A stretch of DNA of 47,513 nucleotides from an uncultured Prevotella sp. (lineage in GTDB: Bacteria > Bacteroidota > Bacteroidia > Bacteroidales > Bacteroidaceae): NCBI GenBank assembly GCA_938028745.1, contig CALIZL010000011.1, positions 1 to 47,513 on the forward strand, in the 5' to 3' direction. Below, piece by piece: positions 8,067-16,660 of this stretch. Position 1 is the first letter of the stretch, and every line of letters starts with the position of its first letter. A program made the position numbers and the translations under genes. A model generated the notes under the pieces. The model saw only the letters and a program-made list of their open reading frames with translations. It did not search any database and was not told the DNA's origin.

Positions 8067-10100
8067 TTACCAAAGCGACAAACGTTGGTTCTTAGGGATA
8101 AACAACTTGTCGCCTTCTTTCACACCGAAAGCCTCGTACCAGGCATCAATGTGCGGCAGTGCACCATTCACACGCCATTTACCCAGCGCATGTGGGTCGG
8201 CCTTTGTGCGGTTACGAATTTCTTGTTCGGTGATGTTTTGTCCCCAAACAGCAGCATAAGCCAAGAAGAAACGCTGGTCGGGCGTAAAGCCGTCGATGGT
8301 CTTAAGGTGTTTTTTGGCCTCTACGTTCTTGAAAGCAAAGAAACTAACTTGCAATCCGCCGTGGTCTGCAAGGTTTTCGCCGAGCGTAAACTGTCCATTG
8401 GCGTTGAGGTCGGGAAGAACTTTGATGTTCGAGAAGAAGTCGGCATAAAGTTTAGCACGCTCTTCAAAGCCTTTCGCATCAGATGCAGTCCACCAATCGT
8501 TCATATATCCGTTGGCATCGTATTGCCTACCCTGGTCGTCAAAGCCGTGCGTCATCTCATGACCAATTACCACGCCGATAGCACCGTAGTTGTAAGCCTC
8601 GTCGGCCTTAGGGTCGAAGAAGGGACGCTGCAAAATACCGGCGGGGAAACAAATCTCGTTGGTTGTGGGATTGTAGTAAGCGTTTACCGTTTGCGGGGTC
8701 ATTAACCATTCATCGCGGTCAACGGGCTTACCCGCTCTCATCTGAATGTGCCTATCGTGCGAGAACTTGCGACAAGCAAGCACATTCTCGTAATACGACT
8801 TCGTTGGGTCGATGGTTAGTTTGCTATAATCAATCCATTTGTTGGGGTAACCAATCTTAACATAGAACTTGTTTAGCTTGTTATGGGCAGCTGCTTTTGT
8901 GGTGTCGCTCATCCATGTTTGTGCATCAATACGTTGTCCTAGCGAGATTTGCAAGTTGCGAACCAGCTGTTCCATCATCTTCTTCGACGTTTCGGGGAAA
9001 TAACGGGCAACATACATCTTACCTAATGCCTCACCCATCTGCTCTTCCACTTGGTTTGTGGCACGTTTCCACAACGGATATTCTTCCTTTCGGCCGCTCA
9101 TGGTCTTGCCAAAGAAGTCGAAGTTGGCCAAACGAATTTCGTTCGTGAGGTACGAGGCAGAACTTTGAATGATGTCCCACTCGATAAGTGCGCGCAAGTC
9201 ATCGGCCGTTGCAGCTGCATAAAGCTTGTCGTAACCCTCCATAAACCCAGGTTGCCCCACAATCATTTCCTGAATATAGGCCGATTTCACGCCCTCGGCA
9301 TTAGCCATTGCTTCAAGATTTATGTTGGGATAGTTTTCCTTAAATTCCTTCAAGGTCATCTTATTGTAGTTGGCTTGTGGGTCGCGCAGTTCGGTTACGC
9401 TCTTCGACACCAACGCCAATGCCGTTTCCATGCGGAAAATAGCATCGCGACGGGCATCGGCTTGTGCCTCGTTAAAGCCATAAAGACGGAACATGCGTGC
9501 GATGTGCTTGCGAAAAGCCTCACGAATGGCTACCGTGGCGGGGTCGTTGTTCACATAATAGTCTTTCTGACCAAGCGTTAAACCGCCCTGACCGATAGTC
9601 AAGATGTTCATCTTCACATTCTTTTCGTCGGCAGCGAAGTACGAACCGAAACCAACGCCGTAACCATAAACGGCATATTTAAGTTGAAATTGTTCAAGGT
9701 TGGCTTTGGTTTTAGCCCCTTCCACCTCTGCAATCAAGGCTGCAACAGGTGCAAGTCCCTCCTTTTCGCGGCGAGTAGAGTCCATAGCCAGCTTGTAATA
9801 GTCGGACAGTTTCTGCTCCGTGCTACCTGGTTTGAACTTTTTTTTCAGCAGTTCGCCCAATATATTGTTAATGCGCTTGTTGTTTTCTTCTTGCAATTGG
9901 TCGAAACTGCCAAAGCGCGAATAGGCTGCGGGCAACGGATTGTTCTTCTGCCAACCGCCCGTAGCAAACTGATAAAAGTCATCGGCTGCACGAACCGACT
10001 TGTCAAGGTCTGACAGCACTAGCCCCGACTGCCCCTGAGCCATGCCCAATGTGGGCGAGGCCATCATCAAGAGCGCGGGAAAGATTTGTTTCATGTTCAT
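8067..10100 (-). CDS. M13-family zinc metallopeptidase (PepO/neprilysin-like), exported
   Basis: This endopeptidase has 677 residues, the full length for the family. An N-terminal signal peptide (about residues 1-21) suggests a periplasmic or surface location. The substrate-binding motif NAYYNPTTNEICFPAGILQ lies at 473-491, the zinc motif HEMTH at 514-518 and the third ligand Glu575 in GENLADHGG, with Asp579 supporting His orientation. The protein ends LSLW instead of the classic CxxW, as in many bacterial members. Met1 (10100) and Met3 (10094) are both possible starts. Substrates cannot be read from the sequence. Confidence 0.93.
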   Translation of the reverse strand: MNMKQIFPALLMMASPTLGMAQGQSGLVLSDLDKSVRAADDFYQFATGGWQKNNPLPAAYSRFGSFDQLQEENNKRINNILGELLKKKFKPGSTEQKLSDYYKLAMDSTRREKEGLAPVAALIAEVEGAKTKANLEQFQLKYAVYGYGVGFGSYFAADEKNVKMNILTIGQGGLTLGQKDYYVNNDPATVAIREAFRKHIARMFRLYGFNEAQADARRDAIFRMETALALVSKSVTELRDPQANYNKMTLKEFKENYPNINLEAMANAEGVKSAYIQEMIVGQPGFMEGYDKLYAAATADDLRALIEWDIIQSSASYLTNEIRLANFDFFGKTMSGRKEEYPLWKRATNQVEEQMGEALGKMYVARYFPETSKKMMEQLVRNLQISLGQRIDAQTWMSDTTKAAAHNKLNKFYVKIGYPNKWIDYSKLTIDPTKSYYENVLACRKFSHDRHIQMRAGKPVDRDEWLMTPQTVNAYYNPTTNEICFPAGILQRPFFDPKADEAYNYGAIGVVIGHEMTHGFDDQGRQYDANGYMNDWWTASDAKGFEERAKLYADFFSNIKVLPDLNANGQFTLGENLADHGGLQVSFFAFKNVEAKKHLKTIDGFTPDQRFFLAYAAVWGQNITEQEIRNRTKADPHALGKWRVNGALPHIDAWYEAFGVKEGDKLFIPKNQRLSLW

Positions 10101-10188
10101 GTTCTCTTTTTTGTTATTGGATAATAATGATTAAATATTTAGTACTAGTTATATGCTCAGCTTATATTATCACCGAAACGGTTAAGCT

Positions 10189-12150
10189 CTACGACACCTG
10201 CCGCGACAGTTCTTCAAGCGTTTCGCTCAGTTCTATCCACTTTTCGTTTTCGCTGTCTAAGGCTCGTTGCACGGAGGTATATTCACTCACAAGCGTCATG
10301 TCCGAGGCATTGTTCACGTCGCTTAGCAATTCGTTAAGTTCGGCTATGCGCTTTTCCATCGATGCAATACGTGCCTCGCATTCCTTAACGGCTTTTTCGG
10401 CTTTGTTCACCTTCTTCATCCGCTCTTTACGCTGTACATAACTTTCGTTATCGGCTTTTGGCGTTTCGTCCGTTTTGGTTGGAGCGGGCGCAGCCGTATG
10501 CAAAAGGCTGTCGATGTTGGCAGATGTGGCGTTATCGGGCTGGTTTGCGGCCGCAGTACGTATAAAATCGTATATGCCACCAAGGTGTTCTTTCACCCTA
10601 CCCTCGCCAAACTCGTACACTTTCGATACCAATCCGTCGAGGAACTCACGGTCGTGAGAAACAACAATGGCCGTTCCGTCGAACGCTTTGATGGCCTCTT
10701 TCAGCACATCCTTCGACTGCATGTCGAGATGATTGGTGGGTTCGTCGAGTATAAGCAAGTTAACAGGCTCTAACAGCAGCTTAATCATAGCCAGCCTACT
10801 CCGTTCGCCGCCACTCAACACCTTCACTTTCTTGTCCGATGCCTCGCCCCCAAACATAAATGCGCCCAGTATGTCGCGTATTTTTAAGCGTATATCGCCT
10901 TTCGCCACATTATCAATCGTTTCGAAAACGGTTAGGCTTTCGTCTAACAATTGGGCTTGGTTTTGTGCAAAATAGCCTATCTGCACATTATGACCAATCT
11001 TTAATTCGCCCGTATAAGGTATCTCGTTGAGGATGCACTTCACCAAAGTAGACTTTCCTTCGCCGTTTCTACCCACAAAGGCAACCTTCTCACCGCGTTT
11101 AATTGTAAACGTAACATGGTCGAAAACAGTGTGTTCGCCATAATCCTTACGCACATCGTCGCATATAACGGGATAGTCGCCACTGCGCAAACACGGCGGA
11201 AACTTTAATCGCAAAGCCGAAGTGTCTACCTCGTCTACTTCTATCGGCACAATCTTAGCCAACTGCTTGATGCGGCTCTGCACCTGCACGGCCTTCGTAG
11301 GTTTATAGCGAAACTTCTCGATAAAGTCTTTCATGTCCGCTATTTCCTTTTGCTGGTTCTCGTAGGCACGCAGTTGCTGTTCCCTTCTTTCGGCCCGTAG
11401 CGTAACATATTCGTCGTACTTCACACGATAATCAATCACCTTTCCACACGATATTTCTAGCGTGCGGTTGGTTACGTTGTTGATAAACGCACGGTCGTGG
11501 CTGACAAGTACCACCGAGCCAGAACTCTGTGCCAAGAACTGTTCGAGCCATTGAATGCTGTCGATGTCCAAATGGTTGGTGGGTTCGTCGAGCAACAGCA
11601 CGTCGGGCTTGCGTAAAAGAATTTTTGCCAGCTCGATACGCATACGCCAACCACCGCTAAACTCACTCGTGGGGCGGTCTAAGTCGTTCCTGTTAAACCC
11701 CAACCCGATGAGCGTTCGCTCCAATTCGGCCTCGTAATTGTTGCCACCCAGCATCAGGTAACGTTCGTGTTCGTGGGTAAATCGCTCAACCAGAGCCATG
11801 TAATCCTCACTTTCGTAGTCGGTTCTTTCGCTCAGTTCGTTGTTCAACTGCTCAACGCGTGCCTTCAATTCCGTATTGTCGGCAAAGGCCTTCCTGGCCT
11901 CTTCTTTTACCGTTGTGTCGTCTTCAAGAACCATTACTTGTGGTAAATATCCCACAGTTGTTCCCGAAGGAACAGACACATTGCCAGCCGTGGGCTTTTG
12001 TTTTCCGCATAATATTTTGAGCATGGTAGACTTGCCTGCGCCGTTTTTGCCAACCAAAGCAATGCGATCGCGATTGTTCACCACAAAACTAACGTCCTTA
12101 AACAACGGCTTTACACTAAACTCAACCGTTAAACCTTCAACTGAAATCAT
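10189..12150 (-). CDS. ABC-F family ATPase (Uup/EttA-like)
   Basis: The product is a soluble 653-residue protein with two ABC domains and no membrane segments. Walker A motifs are GKNGAGKST (about 34-42) and GRNGEGKST in domain 2. The signatures are SGGWRMRIELAK and SGGERSRLAMIK, and both Walker B regions read LLDEPTNHLD/LILDEPTNHLD. A charged linker between the domains (YENQQKEIADMKDFIEKFR) is the ABC-F interdomain segment, and the C-terminal 90 residues form a coiled coil (KAVKECEARIASMEKRIAELN), as in Uup. ABC-F proteins act on the ribosome; Uup-like members also affect DNA transposition in E. coli. Nothing seen indicates an antibiotic-resistance subtype. Confidence 0.93.
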   Translation of the reverse strand: MISVEGLTVEFSVKPLFKDVSFVVNNRDRIALVGKNGAGKSTMLKILCGKQKPTAGNVSVPSGTTVGYLPQVMVLEDDTTVKEEARKAFADNTELKARVEQLNNELSERTDYESEDYMALVERFTHEHERYLMLGGNNYEAELERTLIGLGFNRNDLDRPTSEFSGGWRMRIELAKILLRKPDVLLLDEPTNHLDIDSIQWLEQFLAQSSGSVVLVSHDRAFINNVTNRTLEISCGKVIDYRVKYDEYVTLRAERREQQLRAYENQQKEIADMKDFIEKFRYKPTKAVQVQSRIKQLAKIVPIEVDEVDTSALRLKFPPCLRSGDYPVICDDVRKDYGEHTVFDHVTFTIKRGEKVAFVGRNGEGKSTLVKCILNEIPYTGELKIGHNVQIGYFAQNQAQLLDESLTVFETIDNVAKGDIRLKIRDILGAFMFGGEASDKKVKVLSGGERSRLAMIKLLLEPVNLLILDEPTNHLDMQSKDVLKEAIKAFDGTAIVVSHDREFLDGLVSKVYEFGEGRVKEHLGGIYDFIRTAAANQPDNATSANIDSLLHTAAPAPTKTDETPKADNESYVQRKERMKKVNKAEKAVKECEARIASMEKRIAELNELLSDVNNASDMTLVSEYTSVQRALDSENEKWIELSETLEELSRQVS

Positions 12151-12170
12151 TTATTTGTTATTTACTCGCA

Positions 12171-12178
12171 CAAAGTTA
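12171..12178 (-). promoter_or_regulatory. -7 box upstream of the ABC-F gene
   Basis: TAACTTTG on the minus strand matches TAnnTTTG, 20 bp upstream of the ATG at 12150. No TTTG box was found at the usual spacing. Confidence 0.45.
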
Positions 12179-12289
12179 ATCATTTTGTTTGAAAGTATGG
12201 GCGTTTGTTTTAGGATTAGCTTAGCTACAACTATATTTTTATTGTTTGCCAAATACGGTTGGATTTTTTGTTGTTTAAGCATTGATTTC

Positions 12290-12673
12290 TTATTTACAGC
12301 TTAACTCATTAAGTAGTAATTGGATATAATCCCTACCCCAATCGTCGGCTTTACGTTTTGTGTTATCAAACTGCAACAAGTCGATGTCTATCTTCACAAT
12401 GCCTTTCTTGCGCTCTTCGGGCACACTTCCCATCTGCGCCTCAATGTCTTTTAGCGCGACTAGCACCTCTTCCAACGGCACACTGCAATACCCTTCGGCC
12501 AAACAGTTTATAAATGGTGGCGACACAATGCCTATTGCAGGCGTGATAAGCGAACGCGAAAATCGCAGTTGCGGGAAAACAGCCGACAATCGCGCTTTTG
12601 CTTGTTCGATATGCAGCTCGGCCGCGACATTGCTCCCCAAGGCTAATAAGATGTAATGCGTTTGTTGGTTCAT
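12290..12673 (-). CDS. Short HPPK (FolK)-like protein
   Basis: This resembles 6-hydroxymethyl-7,8-dihydropterin pyrophosphokinase of folate synthesis. ALGSN (11-15) is the family N-terminal motif. IDIDLL (95-100) supplies the two Mg-binding aspartates, Asp96 and Asp98. The protein has only 127 residues against about 160 for E. coli FolK. The usual RTLDLD is KIDIDLL, and the C-terminal segment with the conserved His and Arg (HPR...RAF) is absent. It may be a reduced enzyme or a non-enzymatic homologue; a full-length folK is likely elsewhere. The ATG at 12673 follows a -7 box by about 20 bp. Confidence 0.75.
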   Translation of the reverse strand: MNQQTHYILLALGSNVAAELHIEQAKARLSAVFPQLRFSRSLITPAIGIVSPPFINCLAEGYCSVPLEEVLVALKDIEAQMGSVPEERKKGIVKIDIDLLQFDNTKRKADDWGRDYIQLLLNELSCK

Positions 12674-12694
12674 CGGATAATAACGTTAGGTGCA

Positions 12695-12702
12695 CAAAGT
12701 TA
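12695..12702 (-). promoter_or_regulatory. -7 box upstream of the HPPK-like gene
   Basis: TAACTTTG on the minus strand lies 21 bp before the ATG at 12673, predicting a very short leader. No matching -33 box was seen. Confidence 0.45.
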
Positions 12703-12911
12703 CAAAAAATAAGGCATCCCCTGATGGGAATAAGACATAATAATTTGAAACTAATGCGACACTTCCACCTACAGCTCCATGTTTTCTAATGAAGGGGGCT
12801 AATCGTTGTTGCAATAGCTAATTGTTTATAAAAACGGCGCAACAAGGTGAAGAATGGTTGAAATACTTATAATATGCTTGTCCGACTGTGCGAAGTTACA
12901 ATAATAATCAT

Positions 12912-12919
12912 TACTTTTG
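12912..12919 (+). promoter_or_regulatory. -7 box upstream of the glucosaminidase gene
   Basis: TACTTTTG matches TAnnTTTG, 19 bp before the ATG at 12939. The upstream -33 position has no good TTTG. Confidence 0.45.
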
Positions 12920-12938
12920 TGCTTAAAATCAGTTTTAT

Positions 12939-13853
12939 ATGAAGAAAATAGTTGTTCTGCTTACCACAATAGCACTTGTTCTACCCGTTTCGGCACAGCT
13001 GCGGTGGAATTCGGTGTACCAAACTTACATCAGTCAATATAAGGATCTGGCCATTGAAGAGATGCTCAAACATCGCATTCCCGCCAGTATCACGTTGGCG
13101 CAAGGGCTATTGGAGAGTGGCGCAGGACAGGGCGCACTGGTAAAAAAGGGCAACAACCACTTTGGTATTAAGTGTCACGACTGGACAGGGCGTAAGACTT
13201 ACCACGACGACGATGCCAAAAACGAATGTTTTAGGTCGTACAAAAGTGCGAAAGAAAGCTATGAAGACCATAGCCAGTTTTTAAAGCGCGACCGTTACAA
13301 GTCGCTTTTTGCACTCGCGCCTAACGACTATCGCGGATGGGCCAAGGGATTAAAGGCATGCGGATATGCCACAGACCCTAGTTATGCCACGAAACTGATT
13401 AATGTAATTGAGCTATATAAGCTGTACCTGTACGATTCTGCAAAAGATTACGACAAGTTCTTTACCAAACACGCAGGCAACTATCAGCCAGGCAGCAGCA
13501 ACATGCGCCTGCATCCGATATACAAGTACAACGACAACTACTATCTCCGAGCAAGACGAGGAGATACCTTTAAGTCGTTGGCCGAAGAACTGGAACTGTC
13601 GGCAAGGTCGCTTGCTAAGGCGAACGAACGTTCTAAGAATGACGTGTTAGCCGAGGGCGACATCATCTACCTAAAAAAGAAACGCAAGCATGCAGAGAAA
13701 CAATTTAAGGACAAGCCACACGTGGTTAAACCTGGAGAGAGCATGTACGACATCGCCCAGAAGTACGGCATTCGCGTGAAGAGCCTGTACAAGATGAACG
13801 ACTTGCCCGAAGATTACCAGATAAAGGTTGGTGCCGTGCTGAGGGTATATTAA
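12939..13853 (+). CDS. Exported glucosaminidase (GH73-like) with two LysM domains
   Basis: This is a peptidoglycan hydrolase. The 304-residue protein has a signal peptide (1-19, cleavage near VSAQ). The glucosaminidase domain spans about 28-165 and includes SITLAQGLLESGAGQ, with likely catalytic Glu59, followed by GNNHFGIKCH and a YEDHSQFL segment typical of the FlgJ/AcmA group. Two LysM peptidoglycan-binding modules follow, at about 200-245 (LRARRGDTFKSLAEEL) and 260-304 (HVVKPGESMYDIAQKYGI). It is probably used in wall turnover or cell separation. No flagellar genes are nearby, so the FlgJ resemblance concerns the fold only. Confidence 0.93.
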   Translation: MKKIVVLLTTIALVLPVSAQLRWNSVYQTYISQYKDLAIEEMLKHRIPASITLAQGLLESGAGQGALVKKGNNHFGIKCHDWTGRKTYHDDDAKNECFRSYKSAKESYEDHSQFLKRDRYKSLFALAPNDYRGWAKGLKACGYATDPSYATKLINVIELYKLYLYDSAKDYDKFFTKHAGNYQPGSSNMRLHPIYKYNDNYYLRARRGDTFKSLAEELELSARSLAKANERSKNDVLAEGDIIYLKKKRKHAEKQFKDKPHVVKPGESMYDIAQKYGIRVKSLYKMNDLPEDYQIKVGAVLRVY

Positions 13854-13857
13854 AAAA

Positions 13858-13914
13858 ACGCCCGCACAATGCGCCCCAAAAGGCCAACAGCTTACGCCCC
13901 ATTGCGGGCGTAAG
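13858..13914. terminator. Overlapping alternative hairpins after the glucosaminidase gene
   Basis: Arm ACGCCCGC (from 13858) can pair with GCGGGCGT (ending 13911). Alternatively CTTACGCCC (13891-13899) pairs perfectly with GGGCGTAAG (13906-13914) around a six-base loop. The two structures exclude each other. The T tract (seven T) follows the first hairpin only when read on the minus strand, so its orientation as a terminator is opposite to the upstream gene. Confidence 0.5.
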
Positions 13915-14066
13915 CGCACAATTAGCCGCAAATATAGCGATACCGCAGGGCACACGTTGCGCATTTGTCCCGAACCGCGAACGCCACCAAGCAGCCATAC
14001 CACGCGGCAACCTGCCTACATCTGACAAATCTAGACTATTATTATCGTTTAACATCATACTATAAA

Positions 14067-15341
14067 ATGAGGACACTACTACTATCAATTCTCGCTTTGG
14101 CGAGTACGTTGACTGCGTGGTCGCAACGCTTCGACGACGAGTTTGAAAACCGAACCCTGCGCATTGACTACACCTTTGCAGGAAATGCAAGCAAACAAGA
14201 GATTTCTGTGGCTAAGCTAAACGTCATGCCTGGATGGTATGGCAAGCGACAAAGACTTGCAGAAATACCTGTTGAAGGCTACGGACAGATTACCGTTAGG
14301 CGTAAGAAAGACAAGCAAGTGATTTACCGCAACTCTTTCTCAACGCTGTTTCAAGAATGGCTTTCATACGACGAGGCCAAGTCGTCGTCCAAGTCTTTCG
14401 AGAATGTGTTCCTCGTTCCGATGCCAAAAGACACGGTGGAGATTACCGTTGATCTGCGTAACAACCGCAGACAGGTGGTGGCTAGCCTAACACACACGGT
14501 GGCTCCAAAAGACATCTTGATTAGAAAACTAGGCGAAACATCCGTTACGCCCTACGAAACTATCCAAAAAGCGGCCGACCCTAACCACTGCATCCATATC
14601 GCCTACATTGCAGAAGGCTACACTGATGCAGAAATGGACGTGTTTTTAAAAGAGGCCAAAGAGGCTACCGAGGCTCTGTTTGCCCACGAACCATTTAAGT
14701 CTACACGCAACCGATTTAACATTGTGGCCGTGAAATCGCCCTCAAAGGAGAGCGGAACGAGCGAACCCTCTAAGGGAATATGGAAAAATACGGCGTTGCA
14801 CTCGCACTTCGACACGTTTTATAGCGACCGTTACCTTACCACGCTGAACCTATTTGAACTGCACGACTGGCTGGCCGGCACGCCTTACGAACATATTATC
14901 GTACTGGTGAACACCGAAAAGTATGGCGGCGGTGGCATACTTAACTCTTATAACCTGTCGATGACCCACCACGAGAAGTTCAAACCAGTGGTCGTACATG
15001 AGTTTGGACATAGCTTTGCAGGGTTAGGTGATGAATATGCCTATGAGGCCGAAAGCATTTCAATGTACCCACGCGACATCGAACCTTGGGAGGAGAACCT
15101 CACTACATTAGTGGACTTCAAGGGGAAATGGGAAAACCTCGTTAAGAAGAATACACCAATACCAACACCTGCAACCGAGAAGAATAAGAAAACAGTTGGT
15201 GCTTACGAAGGTGCCGGATATAGCCTAAAAGGTGTTTATCGTGGCTATCAAGATTGCAGGATGCGCACAAACGAGTTTCCAGAGTTCTGCCCCGTGTGTA
15301 CGCAAGCCCTAACAAGGTTTATTGATTTCTATACGAAATAG
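14067..15341 (+). CDS. M64-family metallopeptidase (IgA peptidase M64 type), exported
   Basis: The start ATG at 14067 is chosen because it opens a signal peptide (MRTLLLSILALASTLTAWSQ); upstream in-frame codons lead into non-coding sequence. The mature protein has about 405 residues. An N-terminal beta-rich domain (about 25-150) resembles the M64 N-terminal domain. The catalytic part has HEFGHSFAGLGDEY at 311-324 (zinc ligands His311 and His315, catalytic Glu312) and a C-terminal CRMRTNEFPEFCPVCTQAL with cysteines that may form a disulfide or bind metal. The founding M64 enzyme cleaves IgA, but Bacteroidetes homologues are widespread and their substrates are unknown. Confidence 0.9.
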   Translation: MRTLLLSILALASTLTAWSQRFDDEFENRTLRIDYTFAGNASKQEISVAKLNVMPGWYGKRQRLAEIPVEGYGQITVRRKKDKQVIYRNSFSTLFQEWLSYDEAKSSSKSFENVFLVPMPKDTVEITVDLRNNRRQVVASLTHTVAPKDILIRKLGETSVTPYETIQKAADPNHCIHIAYIAEGYTDAEMDVFLKEAKEATEALFAHEPFKSTRNRFNIVAVKSPSKESGTSEPSKGIWKNTALHSHFDTFYSDRYLTTLNLFELHDWLAGTPYEHIIVLVNTEKYGGGGILNSYNLSMTHHEKFKPVVVHEFGHSFAGLGDEYAYEAESISMYPRDIEPWEENLTTLVDFKGKWENLVKKNTPIPTPATEKNKKTVGAYEGAGYSLKGVYRGYQDCRMRTNEFPEFCPVCTQALTRFIDFYTK

Positions 15342-15380
15342 GCCATAAGCATCCAATATTACCCGTATAGATACTTCACA

Positions 15381-15571
15381 ATAAAGAGGGTGTGACAAAA
15401 CTCCATTTTAATAAACATGAGCTTATAAATTGAAACTTGCTCGCTTTTAAAAGTAATAAAAAGAGCCATATCACCACTCGAATACCGAGTTTAATATGGC
15501 TCTTTTATTTTTTAAGTTACAAATAGTAACTTTGGTCTGTTTTTATTTTAGTTTTGACACACCCTCTTTAT
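15381..15571. mobile_element. MITE-like element (191 bp)
   Basis: Terminal inverted repeats at 15381-15402 and 15550-15571 match at 21 of 22 positions (ATAAAGAGGGTGTG.CAAAACT). The TIR ends resemble those of Bacteroidetes IS elements (GAGGGTGT...CAAAA), but the interior has no transposase, only AT-rich DNA and one strong hairpin. The element sits between the 3' ends of two convergent genes, 7 bp from the pyruvyl transferase stop. No clear target duplication was seen. Confidence 0.7.
15459..15512. terminator. Bidirectional terminator hairpin inside the MITE
   Basis: AAAAGAGCCATAT (15459-15471) pairs with ATATGGCTCTTTT (15494-15506). An inner ACTCG/CGAGT stem lies between them, and T-rich DNA follows on both strands. 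It lies between the M64 gene (plus) and the pyruvyl transferase gene (minus), so it can stop transcription from both sides. Confidence 0.7.
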
Positions 15572-15577
15572 CTAATC

Positions 15578-16651
15578 CTAACAGATTGCTTTTTGTAGAT
15601 ATTCTATGGACACATTTCTTAGTTTCTCTAATTTTTGGTTCACATTACAATAATCAATAATTCCAAAATCAGGTTCCTCACCTATTCCTAAGAAACGCCC
15701 TTGCAAATCTAATTTATCAAGTAAGGACAACAAACGTAAATCCGAGTCAGTATTCATTTTTAGACAATAGAACTGTTTATTATACATAATAGAAAAAGCT
15801 AAACCATGAAAAGATGTTGTTACTATAAATGTAGCATTTTTAAAATATCCAACAAACTCATTTGGGGAAGCAGTCTGGACTAACCCTTTTCTTGGCCCTA
15901 TTGGATGTGACGACATCTCTATTACTTCTAAATTGAGCTTTTCCGCAATCTTTCTTGCTAATTTATTTAATTCATCCCATTGCCCAATTTGATATAAAAG
16001 AAGGTATTCCTTTTTTTTAGGCAAAATTGAAATTTTATCAAAAACCTTTCTACCAGCTAGAAGAGTAGGATCAAGTACGACATTCACTTTTTGATTAACA
16101 AGAGGTTGTAATAAATCAGCTAGCGAACTTTCTCTTACACTAATACATTTTAATTTGCTTAGATTTATTGAAAGATAGTTTTGCTGCTCTCGTGATAATG
16201 ATTGAAATCTACTGCTTGCAGCATAAGATATAACATTACACTTTGCCCTATCTCCAAAATACACACCATCAAAATTGCCACCAGTAAGTTTAGGATTCCA
16301 TATTTGATCGCTTCCTAATACCAAGGAGTCTAAATAAGAAAAGTTCTTTTCTTTAGGATAGGGAGACAAATCTAAGTATTCATCCATAAATCTCTCAAAA
16401 ACATACCAACGCTTAATTCTTATTGGTTTAACTATGAATTCTATAAATAAACGGACTATACATTTATACGGATTACGTGACAACCAGTACCTTGGGTTAA
16501 ATTTTCTAAAAGTATTAACAATATATCTAGGCCTGTAATTAACTACATTAACAGAATGGCCTGACAACTTTAAAAATTCTTTTAGTCCATAAGCTTGTAA
16601 AACAGCTCCATAGTTATGCGCACAATGAAAAGTAATAATTCCAATTTTCAT
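15578..16651 (-). CDS. Polysaccharide pyruvyl transferase family protein
   Basis: These proteins (PF04230) transfer pyruvate ketals to sugars of surface polysaccharides. The 357-residue length is normal. Supporting motifs are the N-terminal KIGIITFHCAHNYGAVLQAYGL, the central GSDQIWNPKLTGGNFDGVYFG, and the C-terminal VTTSFHGLAFSIMYN, with the SFHG box of the family. The gene is AT-rich compared with the core genes and is the last of a three-gene polysaccharide set. The inverted repeat of a dead IS982 element begins only 9 bp upstream of the ATG, so the original promoter and any ribosome-binding region are lost or replaced. Confidence 0.9.
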   Translation of the reverse strand: MKIGIITFHCAHNYGAVLQAYGLKEFLKLSGHSVNVVNYRPRYIVNTFRKFNPRYWLSRNPYKCIVRLFIEFIVKPIRIKRWYVFERFMDEYLDLSPYPKEKNFSYLDSLVLGSDQIWNPKLTGGNFDGVYFGDRAKCNVISYAASSRFQSLSREQQNYLSINLSKLKCISVRESSLADLLQPLVNQKVNVVLDPTLLAGRKVFDKISILPKKKEYLLLYQIGQWDELNKLARKIAEKLNLEVIEMSSHPIGPRKGLVQTASPNEFVGYFKNATFIVTTSFHGLAFSIMYNKQFYCLKMNTDSDLRLLSLLDKLDLQGRFLGIGEEPDFGIIDYCNVNQKLEKLRNVSIEYLQKAIC

Positions 16652-16660
16652 AAGTTTTAT

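Noticed and set aside
12939..13853. Flagellar FlgJ
   Set aside because: There are no flagellar genes, and the LysM domains and signal peptide fit a general wall hydrolase.
13965..14066. Upstream TTG start for the M64 peptidase
   Set aside because: It would bury the signal peptide 34 residues inside the protein.
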